Shown piece by piece: positions 34,263 through 42,070 of a stretch of 64,000 nucleotides of DNA. Under the pieces are notes generated by a model. The model was not told the DNA's origin. It made no database searches and saw only the letters and a list, made by a program, of their open reading frames with translations. Positions within the stretch are counted from its first letter, which is position 1. Every line of letters begins with the position of its first letter. Origin of the DNA: Metridium senile (Eukaryota; Cnidaria; Anthozoa; Actiniaria; Metridiidae); assembly GCA_949775045.1 (NCBI GenBank), contig OX459099.1, forward strand, positions 1,520,501 to 1,584,500, in the 5' to 3' direction. A program made the position numbers and the translations under genes.

Positions 34263-35443
34263 GCCTCAGTAACTATCTAATACTTATATCCTTATTTAGT
34301 CTCTTTTTATTACTTAATGTGTTTCAAAATCGTTACTCATAATATTCAATATAAATGCTTAAATGTCGGTGGAAAAGTGATACACTTTTCACATTGGATT
34401 TCCATCATTGTAGTTTTCCCATTGAAACCTTTTTCATGGAATTATGTTTTTTCATGAAAAATATGTTTGGCTGTTAGCCGTTTCTCACCACGCACAGCGG
34501 ATCCCTGCACGAGATGTAATTGATATTCAAAGCTATATATATAAAGCATCTTTTAAACAGTTTCTATCGAGTCTTTATTTCACTTTGAATTGAACCATTT
34601 CAATAGCTTGAGGGGAGATGAACGGACCAGGGAGTGAGAAACACTGTTCAAATACCTCGAAATAGATATTAGGGAGATGGCGGAAGAAATCACTGAAAAA
34701 GATAGGGAGGGAAAAATATTCAAAAACATTTGTGAAGGTATATAAAACGCCGCTATGAAAAAATGTGAAAAAAGGGATAATATTTAGTACTAATAGTACC
34801 AGATACTAATAAGCATACGTGCATGTTTACCGTTATTAGAATTTCTAGGAGTTGCATGTGTTCAAAATATTAAATTTTCTGAGTAAGAATAACAAATAAA
34901 ACAATGTTACAGAAGTAATGACAAATTAATACTGGTACTATCAAATCTGCCTTTGTGCCGGTAAATCGGAAAACCCTATTTTATTTATCTTGTGTTAACA
35001 AAGATGTATTGTATTCTATTAGGGATATTTGAATGTCTTTTCATCTTTCAACTACTAATTAATACATTATATACATTTTTCATATAAATACTATTGAATT
35101 GGTAAGTCAATTTAACTGTGGTCATAATTGCACGATACTTTATAAATATTTGATTACAACCATTGGCAAAAAGAAATTGTAATAATAATAATACTTTATT
35201 TCCCAAAAAAATGTACCTGAGTCACTACCATTTGCGTCTGTTCAATTCTCTTCGTGTGAGGTATCTACATTCGAATATTGATATTCAGGAAAGATGACAT
35301 TTATAATATTTGCACATCGATAAGGTAAAATCATAAATATTCAAAGCAAAATTAATCATCACAACGAAGCTGTACGTACACCAAGCCATGAAATGGAATT
35401 CAACATTTGAATAATAAGAAATTGGAACTGAGTTTTACTCAAA
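34263..35443. other. Upstream region of the split GPCR
   Basis: AT-rich. An AATAATAATACTTTATTTCCC string at 35180-35205 resembles a LINE 3' tail. No other gene supported; the GPCR promoter was not recognised. Confidence 0.4.
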
Positions 35444-35964
35444 ATGTCTTGGTCAATCAACCAAGAAGTTGAAAACACCTTCATCGTCGTATTTACGATT
35501 CTAGCAGTTGTAGATATTGTTGGAAATGCTTTAGTTATTTTAGTTGTACAACGGTTTACAAATATGCAAACACCGAATAACTATCTGCTCGTTCACCTTG
35601 CGATTTGTGACGTCTTATTTGGCGTTTTTGTCCTCCTTTTTCGGTTTCTAAACGGTGTTTACGAGCATCCTAAAGGAATAGGTGGTGATTTGCTGTGCAA
35701 ACTCTTCACTACCGGAACTCTTGCCTGGCTCCCGGCCTGTGCAAGTGTATACACACTTGTGGCAATTGCATGGGAAAGGTACAACGCAATTATGAAGCCA
35801 CATGCTCCAAGATTCTCGAAAAGAAAACTCAAAATTGTAGTTGCTTTGTGTTGGTTAGGATCAGCTGTTATTAATATTCCTCAAAAAATATCATATGTCT
35901 ACGACCCTAACTTGAAAACATGCGCTCACCATATTCCATGGATGGAAAAACTGGACTCTATGGT
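35444..35964 (+). pseudogene. Class A GPCR, 5' half (TM1-TM4), split by element
   Basis: Codons 1-174 of a rhodopsin-family receptor. Visible: TM1 with G-N-A-L-V-I-L, TM2 with H-L-A-I-C-D, the extracellular C85, the TM3 motif W-E-R-Y-N (110-114) and TM4 with C-W-L-G-S. A second extracellular Cys sits at 160. The frame is intact up to the target duplication TATGGT, where a 6.1-kb element cuts it between extracellular loop 2 and TM5. The remainder is at 42071-42548; together they span 332 codons in one frame. It closely resembles the intact receptor on the minus strand at 47482-48543, so the two are probably tandem paralogues of a peptide- or amine-type receptor. On this haplotype the gene is presumably disrupted. 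Confidence 0.88.
35959..35964. other. Target-site duplication, left copy
   Basis: TATGGT directly before the element's AGTAGTTTTG terminus; an identical copy is at 42065-42070. Six-bp duplications are the known signature of Polinton/Maverick integration. Confidence 0.93.
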
Positions 35965-36238
35965 AGTAGTTTTGTTTGGATGATTCGACCCCTTTTTTCG
36001 AGCGACTAGGAGTGAATTGGAGCGAATTGTGAGTGACCACATAAATTAACTTGAGTGTCTGACTTAGTTTATTCAAGTGACTTAATTTATTCAATGGTTT
36101 GACGTCAAACATTGAGTGAATTGGTGAATTAATTTATTCAATCGTCATGGTAACCCAATAACACAAGCGGGCAAGTCTGAACAGTTCTTTTGTTCCACAG
36201 AATAGATATATAGCGCGGGAGTTTTGAAATTATTATTA
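35965..36238. repeat. Left terminal inverted repeat (274 bp)
   Basis: Reads AGTAGTTTTGTTTGGATGAT at its start and ends near GAAATTATTATTA. It matches the complement of 41801-42064 nearly throughout, differing by a 10-bp insertion near 36005 and a few substitutions. It contains GACGTCAAAC and repeated AATTTATTCAA/AGTGACTTAA strings. Confidence 0.93.
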
Positions 36239-36290
36239 CTCTTCAAGAAATATTTATTTAAGCTCAAACGAAGTTACTACTGCAGAGAAA

Positions 36291-36713
36291 ATGGCAAGTT
36301 TATTCAAGCTAGGTGAGAGAGGTTATCATGCTACCGTCAAAGAATTCCAAGGAAAGATTAGAGTGCATATCCGAAAATATATTGATATCGAAGAAAGAAA
36401 AAACATTCCTACGAAATTTGGAATTGCACTATCGATCGAAGAGTTTGAGGAACTGAAAAAAGTGATGGACGATTTAACCGAAATGTTGGATGTTATGATT
36501 GATACTTGTTCAATGACCACACAACCAGGAGATGACGAAGAATTATTGTCAGCGATTGAAAATGAACAACCAAATCTACCAAGGAATCAAAGTACACCAA
36601 AAAACTGTAAAAGACCTGAAGTAATAAACGAACCACCGAAGAAAAAACTATTTACGAATGCTATCTCTTGTTTTAGAACCGGAGGAAAACTTAAATCTTC
36701 ATTTAGAAACTAG
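36291..36713 (+). CDS. PC4-like single-stranded-DNA-binding protein
   Basis: 140 codons from the first ATG after the left terminal repeat. Residues about 15-65 carry the pattern of the transcriptional coactivator PC4/p15 C-terminal domain: F-Q-G-K-I-R-V-H-I-R-K-Y, then G-I-A-L-S-I-E-E-F-E-E-L-K-K, giving a four-stranded sheet plus helix. In that family the domain dimerises and binds ssDNA or melted duplex. The C-terminal half is hydrophilic with a basic P-P-K-K-K-L patch. Its place in a viral-type element suggests a role in replication or late transcription, which is inference. An AATAAA signal lies at about 36781. Confidence 0.6.
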   Translation: MASLFKLGERGYHATVKEFQGKIRVHIRKYIDIEERKNIPTKFGIALSIEEFEELKKVMDDLTEMLDVMIDTCSMTTQPGDDEELLSAIENEQPNLPRNQSTPKNCKRPEVINEPPKKKLFTNAISCFRTGGKLKSSFRN

Positions 36714-37403
36714 AATTGATTACTTGTAAATCCTTTTTGATATATAAGTCAATGTTGTGTAATTACCTGTAAGTTTTCTCAATAAAATACTTTTATAAAG
36801 TGAAAAAAGTTGTTTTGTTTATTTTCTCATCACAAAGTGAGGACATTTTGAGAATAGTTTTTCCATCTTCAAGGATTTGAAGTCGTTTGAATCCACACTG
36901 TTATTGATAAGAAGTCTTGAAAAAAGGATCCAAGTGAAAAGCGTGTAATTATGAATAATGAGTTTTCTTATGTTTGCTATTGTTTGTTAATCCTTCTTTT
37001 TGTGCTCATGTCCGTCTTTGTTTATCTTAAGCTAATTGATATTCAAACTTGGCACCAGTCCCCAGTAAACCACACAGGGAAACCAAGGGTCACCTCTTAT
37101 TAGTAATTGATGCAGATCATGAGTTGCTATCAATTTTTGTTTTTGTTTTTAAAAAATATTTATTACACTTATTAATCATAAGATCAACAACAACAACAAC
37201 AAAAATTCTGTTTACAATTTGGATTTAACAAATATTGAGGGATATAGAATTAAGAGTATAATTGTACGCGCTTCGCTACCCTCCGAAATCTCTCCGAAGT
37301 AAGGTTAAGTAGAGATATTTAGATCATACTTAGCGGAAAATTTCAGAAATGATATAATTAATAAAAAAGAAGACTTTTTCACAGTTTGTGGGATTATTAA
37401 TGT
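36714..37403. other. Non-coding spacer in the element
   Basis: AT-rich, between two genes whose 3' ends converge. AATAAA at about 36781 serves the plus-strand gene. No further gene recognised. Confidence 0.5.
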
Positions 37404-38240
37404 CTATTCTTCATCATCATTAGAGCGATTATTAGGGTGGTGACTAATACCACCACAATCATTGCATGACACCAAGATACTTTTTACAGTATCATGATTA
37501 AGTGGAAAATGATGCTTACAAATAGGACAATTGACTACTTGATTTAAACGAGGAGGTCTCAAAGAAGCATCGTGCCACTGACATCTAGGGCAACCAACGA
37601 TACTGTTAACATCAATATTGTAATCTCCACAATGAGCACAAGCATTTTTTTTCTCTTTTTCGTCATTTTCTTCTTCTTCTTCTTGTTCTTCTTCTTCAAA
37701 GTTTGTATTTCCTCCATCTTGATTTCCATTATCTTCACCATCGGAATCTTCTTCTCCTTCTTCTTCTTCCGCTCTCTCTTCGTCATCGGAAGTCATTCTT
37801 TCGTTATTCTGTTCATTTTCAAATTTTTCCTGTTCTTTTTTCAGCACTTCATTCAAAACCTTTTTATTTTTGACCCACTTTTTGTTTATTCCGAGTTCTG
37901 CCAGCCCATCCTCAAATGACTTGAGACCGCGAGGCTCTGAAATTTCTTTGTTATAGGGGAGAAGCACATATTCTATAAGATCCACAATATTGGTTCTAGA
38001 AATGCGACGCTGATTTCGCAGAAGCTCATCGCCCGGAGTCCAAAACAAAATGTTTCTAGAAGTGGCCATACTGTGCAAAAGTTCTGATGCATGTTGTTGA
38101 GAAACTGATCCTGGGAGATCTTGTAAAACCAATTTTATAATAGGTTCATCATCATCATCATCTTCATTGTCACTCAATTCATCAGGGTCTTCTTCCTCGA
38201 AATCTGAATATTCTTCGTCATTTTCTCGCTTTCTCTTCAT
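37404..38240 (-). CDS. Acidic protein with C-terminal zinc-ribbon cluster
   Basis: 278 codons from the first true ATG at 38240; the open frame extends three codons further but only to a TTG. Residues 1-35 are Lys/Arg then Asp/Glu-rich. A conserved-looking core follows with L-H-S-M-A-T-S-R-N-I-L-F-W, L-L-R-N-Q-R-R-I and D-L-I-E-Y-V-L-L-P-Y-N. About 150-200 is almost pure Glu/Asp. The last 80 residues hold four CxxC pairs (C-A-H-C, C-P-R-C, C-P-I-C, C-N-D-C), enough for two zinc ribbons. I recognise the core as a type that accompanies packaging-ATPase genes in cnidarian virus-like elements, but its function is unknown to me. Its stop lies near an inverted duplicate of its own 3' end at 40728-40840. 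Confidence 0.7.
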   Translation of the reverse strand: MKRKRENDEEYSDFEEEDPDELSDNEDDDDDEPIIKLVLQDLPGSVSQQHASELLHSMATSRNILFWTPGDELLRNQRRISRTNIVDLIEYVLLPYNKEISEPRGLKSFEDGLAELGINKKWVKNKKVLNEVLKKEQEKFENEQNNERMTSDDEERAEEEEGEEDSDGEDNGNQDGGNTNFEEEEQEEEEENDEKEKKNACAHCGDYNIDVNSIVGCPRCQWHDASLRPPRLNQVVNCPICKHHFPLNHDTVKSILVSCNDCGGISHHPNNRSNDDEE

Positions 38241-38305
38241 TTTGAACAAGTTACTCCTACCAATTACTAAAACAAATGACTTTCTAGAAGAAGGAGCTTC
38301 TGAAT

Positions 38306-38623
38306 TTATATTAAAAGTCCAGTCAGAAAAGGGATTAGCAAATCGGGAATAAATGAGCCACCCTCTTGAACAAGAATTTGTTTCTTTTTCTTGTAAGAAA
38401 TATTCGGATCTTGAATACTTTTGATGGATTCTTTGTAGGGGATCAACATTGTAAGGTCATGATTATTCAGCGGAACATATCCCTTGCAAACATTGTGTGC
38501 TGCTTGGACTATGGCATGGACCTGTTCTGGAGTTGCAGTATCAAGTAAGAATTGTCGTTGATGATGTGGACAGGAAACTAACAGTTGAAGATAGCCACGA
38601 TTCCTCTTTACTACTTGAGACAT
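38306..38623 (-). CDS. Small basic GG-motif protein of Polinton/adinto-like elements
   Basis: 105 codons from ATG at 38623. The middle contains H-A-I-V-Q-A-A-H-N-V-C-K-G-Y-V-P-L and the end K-K-K-K-Q-I-L-V-Q-E-G-G-S-F-I-P followed by a hydrophobic stretch F-L-T-G-L-L-I. The helical N-terminus, the lysine run before V-Q-x-G-G and the hydrophobic end are typical of a short-protein family in virus-like elements of cnidarians and other invertebrates. The GG resembles an adenovirus-type maturation cleavage site, suggesting a minor virion protein (inference), although no protease gene is present here. A TATA-like box lies 35-42 nt upstream, and the next gene starts 65 nt downstream. Confidence 0.65.
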   Translation of the reverse strand: MSQVVKRNRGYLQLLVSCPHHQRQFLLDTATPEQVHAIVQAAHNVCKGYVPLNNHDLTMLIPYKESIKSIQDPNISYKKKKQILVQEGGSFIPDLLIPFLTGLLI

Positions 38624-38657
38624 GATGACCGAATGACCTGAGTTTGAGTTGAGAGTT

Positions 38658-38667
38658 ATATTTATAC
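38658..38667 (-). promoter_or_regulatory. TATA box for minus-strand genes
   Basis: The minus strand reads GGTATAAATATAAC about 40 nt before the ATG at 38623. With the plus-strand TATA at 39288 it makes a divergent promoter pair around the minisatellite. Confidence 0.6.
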
Positions 38668-38753
38668 CATTTCGATCATTAACAAAGAGCTATATTTACC
38701 AGGCTACATTAACTATACCTCAAATGTAGGTTATAATATATCTGTGTTATACT

Positions 38754-39245
38754 CGGTTTCAGTATAAGCTATAGGCTACAATAGGTTACAGTTCTAGGCT
38801 ACAGTAGGCTACAGGTGTAGGCTACAATAGGCTACAGGTGTAGGTTACAGGTGTAGGCTACAGTAGGCTACAGGTGTACGCTACAGTAGGCTACAATAGG
38901 CTACAGGTGTACGCTACAGGTGTACGCTACAGTTGTAGGCTACAGTTGTAGCCTACAGTAGGCTACAGGTGTAGGCTACAGTTGTAGGCTACAGTTGTAG
39001 GCTACAATATGTTATAATTGTAGGCTACAGTTGTAGGCTACAGTAGGCTACAGGTGTAGGCTACAGTTGTAGGCTACAGTTGTAGGCTACAGTTGTAGGC
39101 TACAGTTGTAGGCTACAGTAGGCTACAGGTGTAGGCTACAGTTGTAGCCTACAGTAGGCTACAAGTGTAGGATACAGTAGACTACATTTGTAGGCTACAA
39201 TATGCTACAGGTGCATGTTACAGGTGTACGCTACAGTAGGCTACA
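38754..39245. repeat. 12-13-bp minisatellite between divergent promoters
   Basis: About 35-40 imperfect copies of TAGGCTACAGTTG / TAGGCTACAGGTG. It lies centrally between the minus-strand and plus-strand transcription units of the element. Confidence 0.92.
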
Positions 39246-39287
39246 GGTATTGGTTTTACTTAGTGGCCAGGCCTTCAATTAAAATGA

Positions 39288-39295
39288 TATATAAT
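39288..39295 (+). promoter_or_regulatory. TATA box upstream of zinc-finger/ATPase frames
   Basis: TATATAAT about 40 nt before ATG 39335, which is then the first AUG of the predicted transcript. Confidence 0.55.
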
Positions 39296-39334
39296 TGATC
39301 TCAGAAGGGCCATTTGGTCATTTGGTCAGAGACC

Positions 39335-39406
39335 ATGAAACGAAACTGTCCTATTTGTAAGGAGCCTAAAGCAAACCTTTGGAGTCATTTAAAAGGAGTA
39401 CATTAG
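39335..39406 (+). CDS. C2H2 zinc-finger micro-ORF overlapping ATPase frame
   Basis: 23 codons from the first ATG after the TATA box, ending TAG. Residues form C5-x2-C8-x9-H18-x4-H23, the pattern of one zinc finger (M-K-R-N-C-P-I-C at the start, W-S-H-L-K-G-V-H at the end). The ATPase frame lies in the -1 phase and has no ATG before its P-loop. T-TTA-AAA, which fits the X-XXY-YYZ rule for -1 slippage, is at 39388-39394 in the finger's own frame. It could be a leader peptide, the start of an ATPase fusion made by frameshifting, or a remnant of a gene broken by an indel. Confidence 0.5.
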   Translation: MKRNCPICKEPKANLWSHLKGVH

Positions 39407-40662
39407 GAGGAATTAATTCAGATTTCAACCAAAAAGAAAAAGAGTGCAAACCATTCTATTTAAAGCACCCCTTTACTTGTATGGTTTCTGGAATGACCGG
39501 ATGTGGAAAAACCACTTGGGTACAAAATGTATTGGAACATAAAAGCCGTATGATTACCCCAACGCCCCAGAGAATAATATGGTGTTATACAAGATGGCAG
39601 CCGGCCTATATGGAAATGATGCAGACTATACCTGGAATTGAATTTGTGAAAGGAATTCCCTCTAATATCGAAAGCGATGATTATTTTAATGTCAATGTGC
39701 GCAATCTCATCGTCATTGATGATCAAATGAGTTCCGCCAGTAACGACAAACAGGTTATCAACTTGTTTACCCAGGGCTCCCATCATCGCAACCTTAGTGT
39801 TATCTACTTGGTTCAAAATCTCTTTCATCAGAGCAAAGGAAACAGGGATATCAGCTTAAATTGTCACTACTTGGTAATATTCAAAAACCCCAGAGATAAA
39901 CTTCAAATTTTCACATTGGCCAAGCAAATGTACCCAAGAAAAACCGAATATTTTCTTCAGAAGTATGAAGAGGCGGTGAGCAGACCTTTTGGATACCTAC
40001 TCATCGATTTAAAAACAACCACTCCAGATGATTGTAGACTTAGAACCAATATTCTGCCTGACGAAAAGCAACAGCCAGAAGATTCATCCGTAGATAAGGT
40101 ATCGAAGGAATTGATCAAATACCTCAAGCAACAAAGTATTGTTCTTCCTCCCATCGCGTCAAAAGTACAAAATTTGCAAGATCAAATGGTTGATACATTG
40201 AATGATTCCAACCTCAGTGTTGATCAAAAAGCTCGTGAGTATGTCAACCTCCAAAATGATTTTCTTCAATACAAGAAAAAGTTGAATTCAACTCCTTCGC
40301 CACTTCCCCGACCTTCTTCCAATTCAATGCCACCTGTTCCTATGGACCCACCAACTGAATCAATGCCGCCCCCATTTCACGAAAATGGTATCAGCCAATC
40401 AGAGGTTTCTACACCATTACCTACTCCTTCAATTTCAAATTATCAACCCTTTACCCCAGTGCAAACTCTGGTTCCTGAAGGGTTATTAACACCACCTCCG
40501 AGTTCATCACCTGGTGAAAGAAAACGAAAGCGACCTCGATTTGACCAGATCAAGAATATGTTGGATGATGATGCCCATAAAGTTCAAGGACCCTATTTAA
40601 AAGCTTATCGTACACGGCGATCTATGAGAATAAGGAATCGCTTTAATCCTTTATTAGACTGA
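39379..40662 (+). CDS. A32-like (FtsK/HerA superfamily) genome-packaging ATPase
   Basis: 427 codons counted from a TTG; the first in-frame ATG (39481) is inside the P-loop strand, so the true start is not ATG in this frame. Walker A G-M-T-G-C-G-K-T at residues 38-45, a W-C-Y motif after it, Walker B N-L-I-V-I-D-D-Q at about 109-116, and a conserved H-H-R-N-L-S-V-I-Y-L-V-Q-N strand. Residues about 310-375 are Pro/Ser-rich and the end is basic. This ATPase type pumps DNA into icosahedral capsids in Polinton-like elements, adintoviruses and large DNA viruses. Presence without capsid genes suggests packaging in trans, or decay. Upstream context is the overlapping zinc-finger ORF. AATAAA lies near 40851. 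Confidence 0.88.
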   Translation: MESFKRSTLGGINSDFNQKEKECKPFYLKHPFTCMVSGMTGCGKTTWVQNVLEHKSRMITPTPQRIIWCYTRWQPAYMEMMQTIPGIEFVKGIPSNIESDDYFNVNVRNLIVIDDQMSSASNDKQVINLFTQGSHHRNLSVIYLVQNLFHQSKGNRDISLNCHYLVIFKNPRDKLQIFTLAKQMYPRKTEYFLQKYEEAVSRPFGYLLIDLKTTTPDDCRLRTNILPDEKQQPEDSSVDKVSKELIKYLKQQSIVLPPIASKVQNLQDQMVDTLNDSNLSVDQKAREYVNLQNDFLQYKKKLNSTPSPLPRPSSNSMPPVPMDPPTESMPPPFHENGISQSEVSTPLPTPSISNYQPFTPVQTLVPEGLLTPPPSSSPGERKRKRPRFDQIKNMLDDDAHKVQGPYLKAYRTRRSMRIRNRFNPLLD

Positions 40663-40727
40663 ACAGTGGTGATTCTTTCAGTTGAATACTTAACCACCAG
40701 TAACAGGCAATTGTGCAACTATAAATT

Positions 40728-40840
40728 AGTAGTCAATTGTCTTAATCATGATACTGTAAAAAGTATCCCGGTGTCATGTAATGATTGTGGTGGCATTAGT
40801 CACCACCCTAATAATTGTTCTAGTGATGATGAAGAATAGT
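40728..40840 (+). repeat. Inverted duplicate of the acidic gene's 3' end
   Basis: The plus strand repeats the coding end of the 37404-38240 gene (TTAATCATGATACTGTAAAA, TCATGTAATGATTGTGGTGG, GATGATGAAGAATAG) with about eight substitutions in 100 bp and one 24-bp deletion. It still encodes C-N-D-C-G-G-I-S-H-H-P. It is in opposite orientation to the parent gene, 3.3 kb away. Confidence 0.85.
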
Positions 40841-40880
40841 AATAAATTATTCAACAAACTGAGTGTTCGAGTCGGTGACG

Positions 40881-41751
40881 TTAACCGTCAAAATCGTCAG
40901 ACTCCCAATCCACCCAAAAGCTGTTATTATTGTTCTTATAGGTGAGGGTTATTTGAGCCAAACTCGGTTCCTCATGCTTTCCGGTGGCCACAACAGGACA
41001 CTCATAATACAACAGAAGTTTGTACAGTTCACGTGCTTGTTTTTCATGCAGCGGTAATGTGCCGGGATCCAACCGATATTGACCGAAGTAAAAGTCATAA
41101 AACTCGTTGTACAATTCCTCGTAATGGTCTTTCAAAATGCCTATGAAAAACCTTTCATACGAGAGTCGTGACGACGCCAGGACACGGTCCTTTTCATCAA
41201 AAAATGTCACAGAGACCACGCACCCCAACGTTTCGATGTCACGGTCGGTTCGATCCCAACGGCGAGTCTGCCCCTGACCCGATTTTGGGTTCGCCCTCAC
41301 AAAGTCGATCAAACTCTGAAACTCCCTGTCGGCATGGATGACCTCCCGAGGCGGTTGCACAAGATGTCGGATCACGTCAATTATGTCTTCCGTCATGGTG
41401 AAGCTTTTGATTCTTCGGGCCCCGAGATTGCAGAAAAATCGACTCTCGTAACCTTCTTTGACAGGACGACCGAGAGAGTCCAGGAGTGGGTTCGTTCGCA
41501 TGTTGTACACAATAACGTGATAGTGGTCGCCAAAAAAAATATGGTTGGGGTCCTTGAGATGGCTGACCAACAAGTATTCTGTGAGGGAAAAAAAAAATGA
41601 GCCACGCCTTTGATGTCAACGTTCTATTCCCCAAACTACTTACGTTGAGTGAGCTCTTCACGACAATATTCTTATATTCCCTCAAAGGCGGCAACTGTAA
41701 AGCAGAAAAATGCAGAGCGCCGTGACATGTTCTCTCCTCGAAGTCTGCCAC
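40881..41751 (-). CDS. Unknown protein, possible HUH-type Rep domain, frame break at T10
   Basis: Two minus-strand frames. ATG 41751 runs to a run of ten Ts (41588-41597), beyond which the homologous-looking frame continues to a stop at 40881 (about 230 codons). The second part starts near Y-L-L-V-S-H-L and has G-D-H-Y-H-V-I-V-Y, i.e. H-hydrophobic-H flanked by beta-strand residues. Then come R-R-I-K-S-F and H-L-V-Q-P-P-R-E-V-I, an order seen in parvovirus/densovirus-type replication nickases. No SF3 helicase follows. Either one T is extra, or a GTAAGT (41641) to TTTTCCCTCACAG (41579) intron exists; that intron would change frame, so the homopolymer indel fits better. The HUH call rests on weak motif similarity. 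The last residues are acidic (D-D-F-D-G). Confidence 0.4.
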
Positions 41752-41800
41752 AGCAGTATATTAGACTATGGTTGGGAAGATTGAAGGAAAGGTTGAAGGT

Positions 41801-42064
41801 TAATAATAATTTCAAAACTCCCGCGCTATATATCTATTCTGTGGAACAAAAGAACTGTTCAGACTTGCCCGCTTGCGTTATTGGGTTACCATGACGATTG
41901 AATAAATTAATTCACCAATTCACTCAATGTTTGACGTCAAACCATTGAATAAATTAAGTCACTTGAATAAATTAAGTCAGACACTCAAGTTAATTTATTT
42001 GGTCACTCACAATTCGCTCCAAGTCACTCGAAAAAAGGGGTCGAATCATCCAAACAAAACTACT
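41801..42064. repeat. Right terminal inverted repeat (264 bp)
   Basis: Complement of 35965-36238, ending ATCCAAACAAAACTACT. Lacks the 10-bp insertion of the left copy. Confidence 0.93.
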
Positions 42065-42070
42065 TATGGT
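42065..42070. other. Target-site duplication, right copy
   Basis: TATGGT, identical to 35959-35964, joined directly to the element's CT terminus. Confidence 0.93.

Larger units (their letters stand above)
35965..42064. mobile_element. 6.1-kb Polinton/adintovirus-related element without polymerase or integrase
   Basis: Exactly bounded by inverted repeats with AG...CT termini and a 6-bp duplication. Gene order: PC4-like (plus), acidic zinc-ribbon protein and small GG-motif protein (minus, head to tail), a 12-13-bp minisatellite, a zinc-finger micro-ORF overlapping an A32-like ATPase (plus), and an HUH-like gene (minus). The ATPase and small proteins are types found in Polinton/adintovirus-like elements of cnidarians. 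I looked for B-family polymerase, retroviral-type integrase, adenain-type protease and capsid jelly-roll genes and saw none; 6.1 kb is well below the usual 15-20 kb or more. It may be a satellite using helper functions, or a deletion derivative. The host GPCR halves are undamaged, so insertion is recent. Confidence 0.88.

Noticed and set aside
37572..37919. Phe-rich plus-strand ORF opposite the acidic gene
   Set aside because: Antisense shadow of Glu/Asp codons (GAA/GAT give TTC/ATC).
41579..41646. Intron (GTAAGT...TTTCCCTCACAG) in the HUH-like gene
   Set aside because: Sites look good but the join is out of frame; a one-T change in the T10 tract gives a continuous frame instead.
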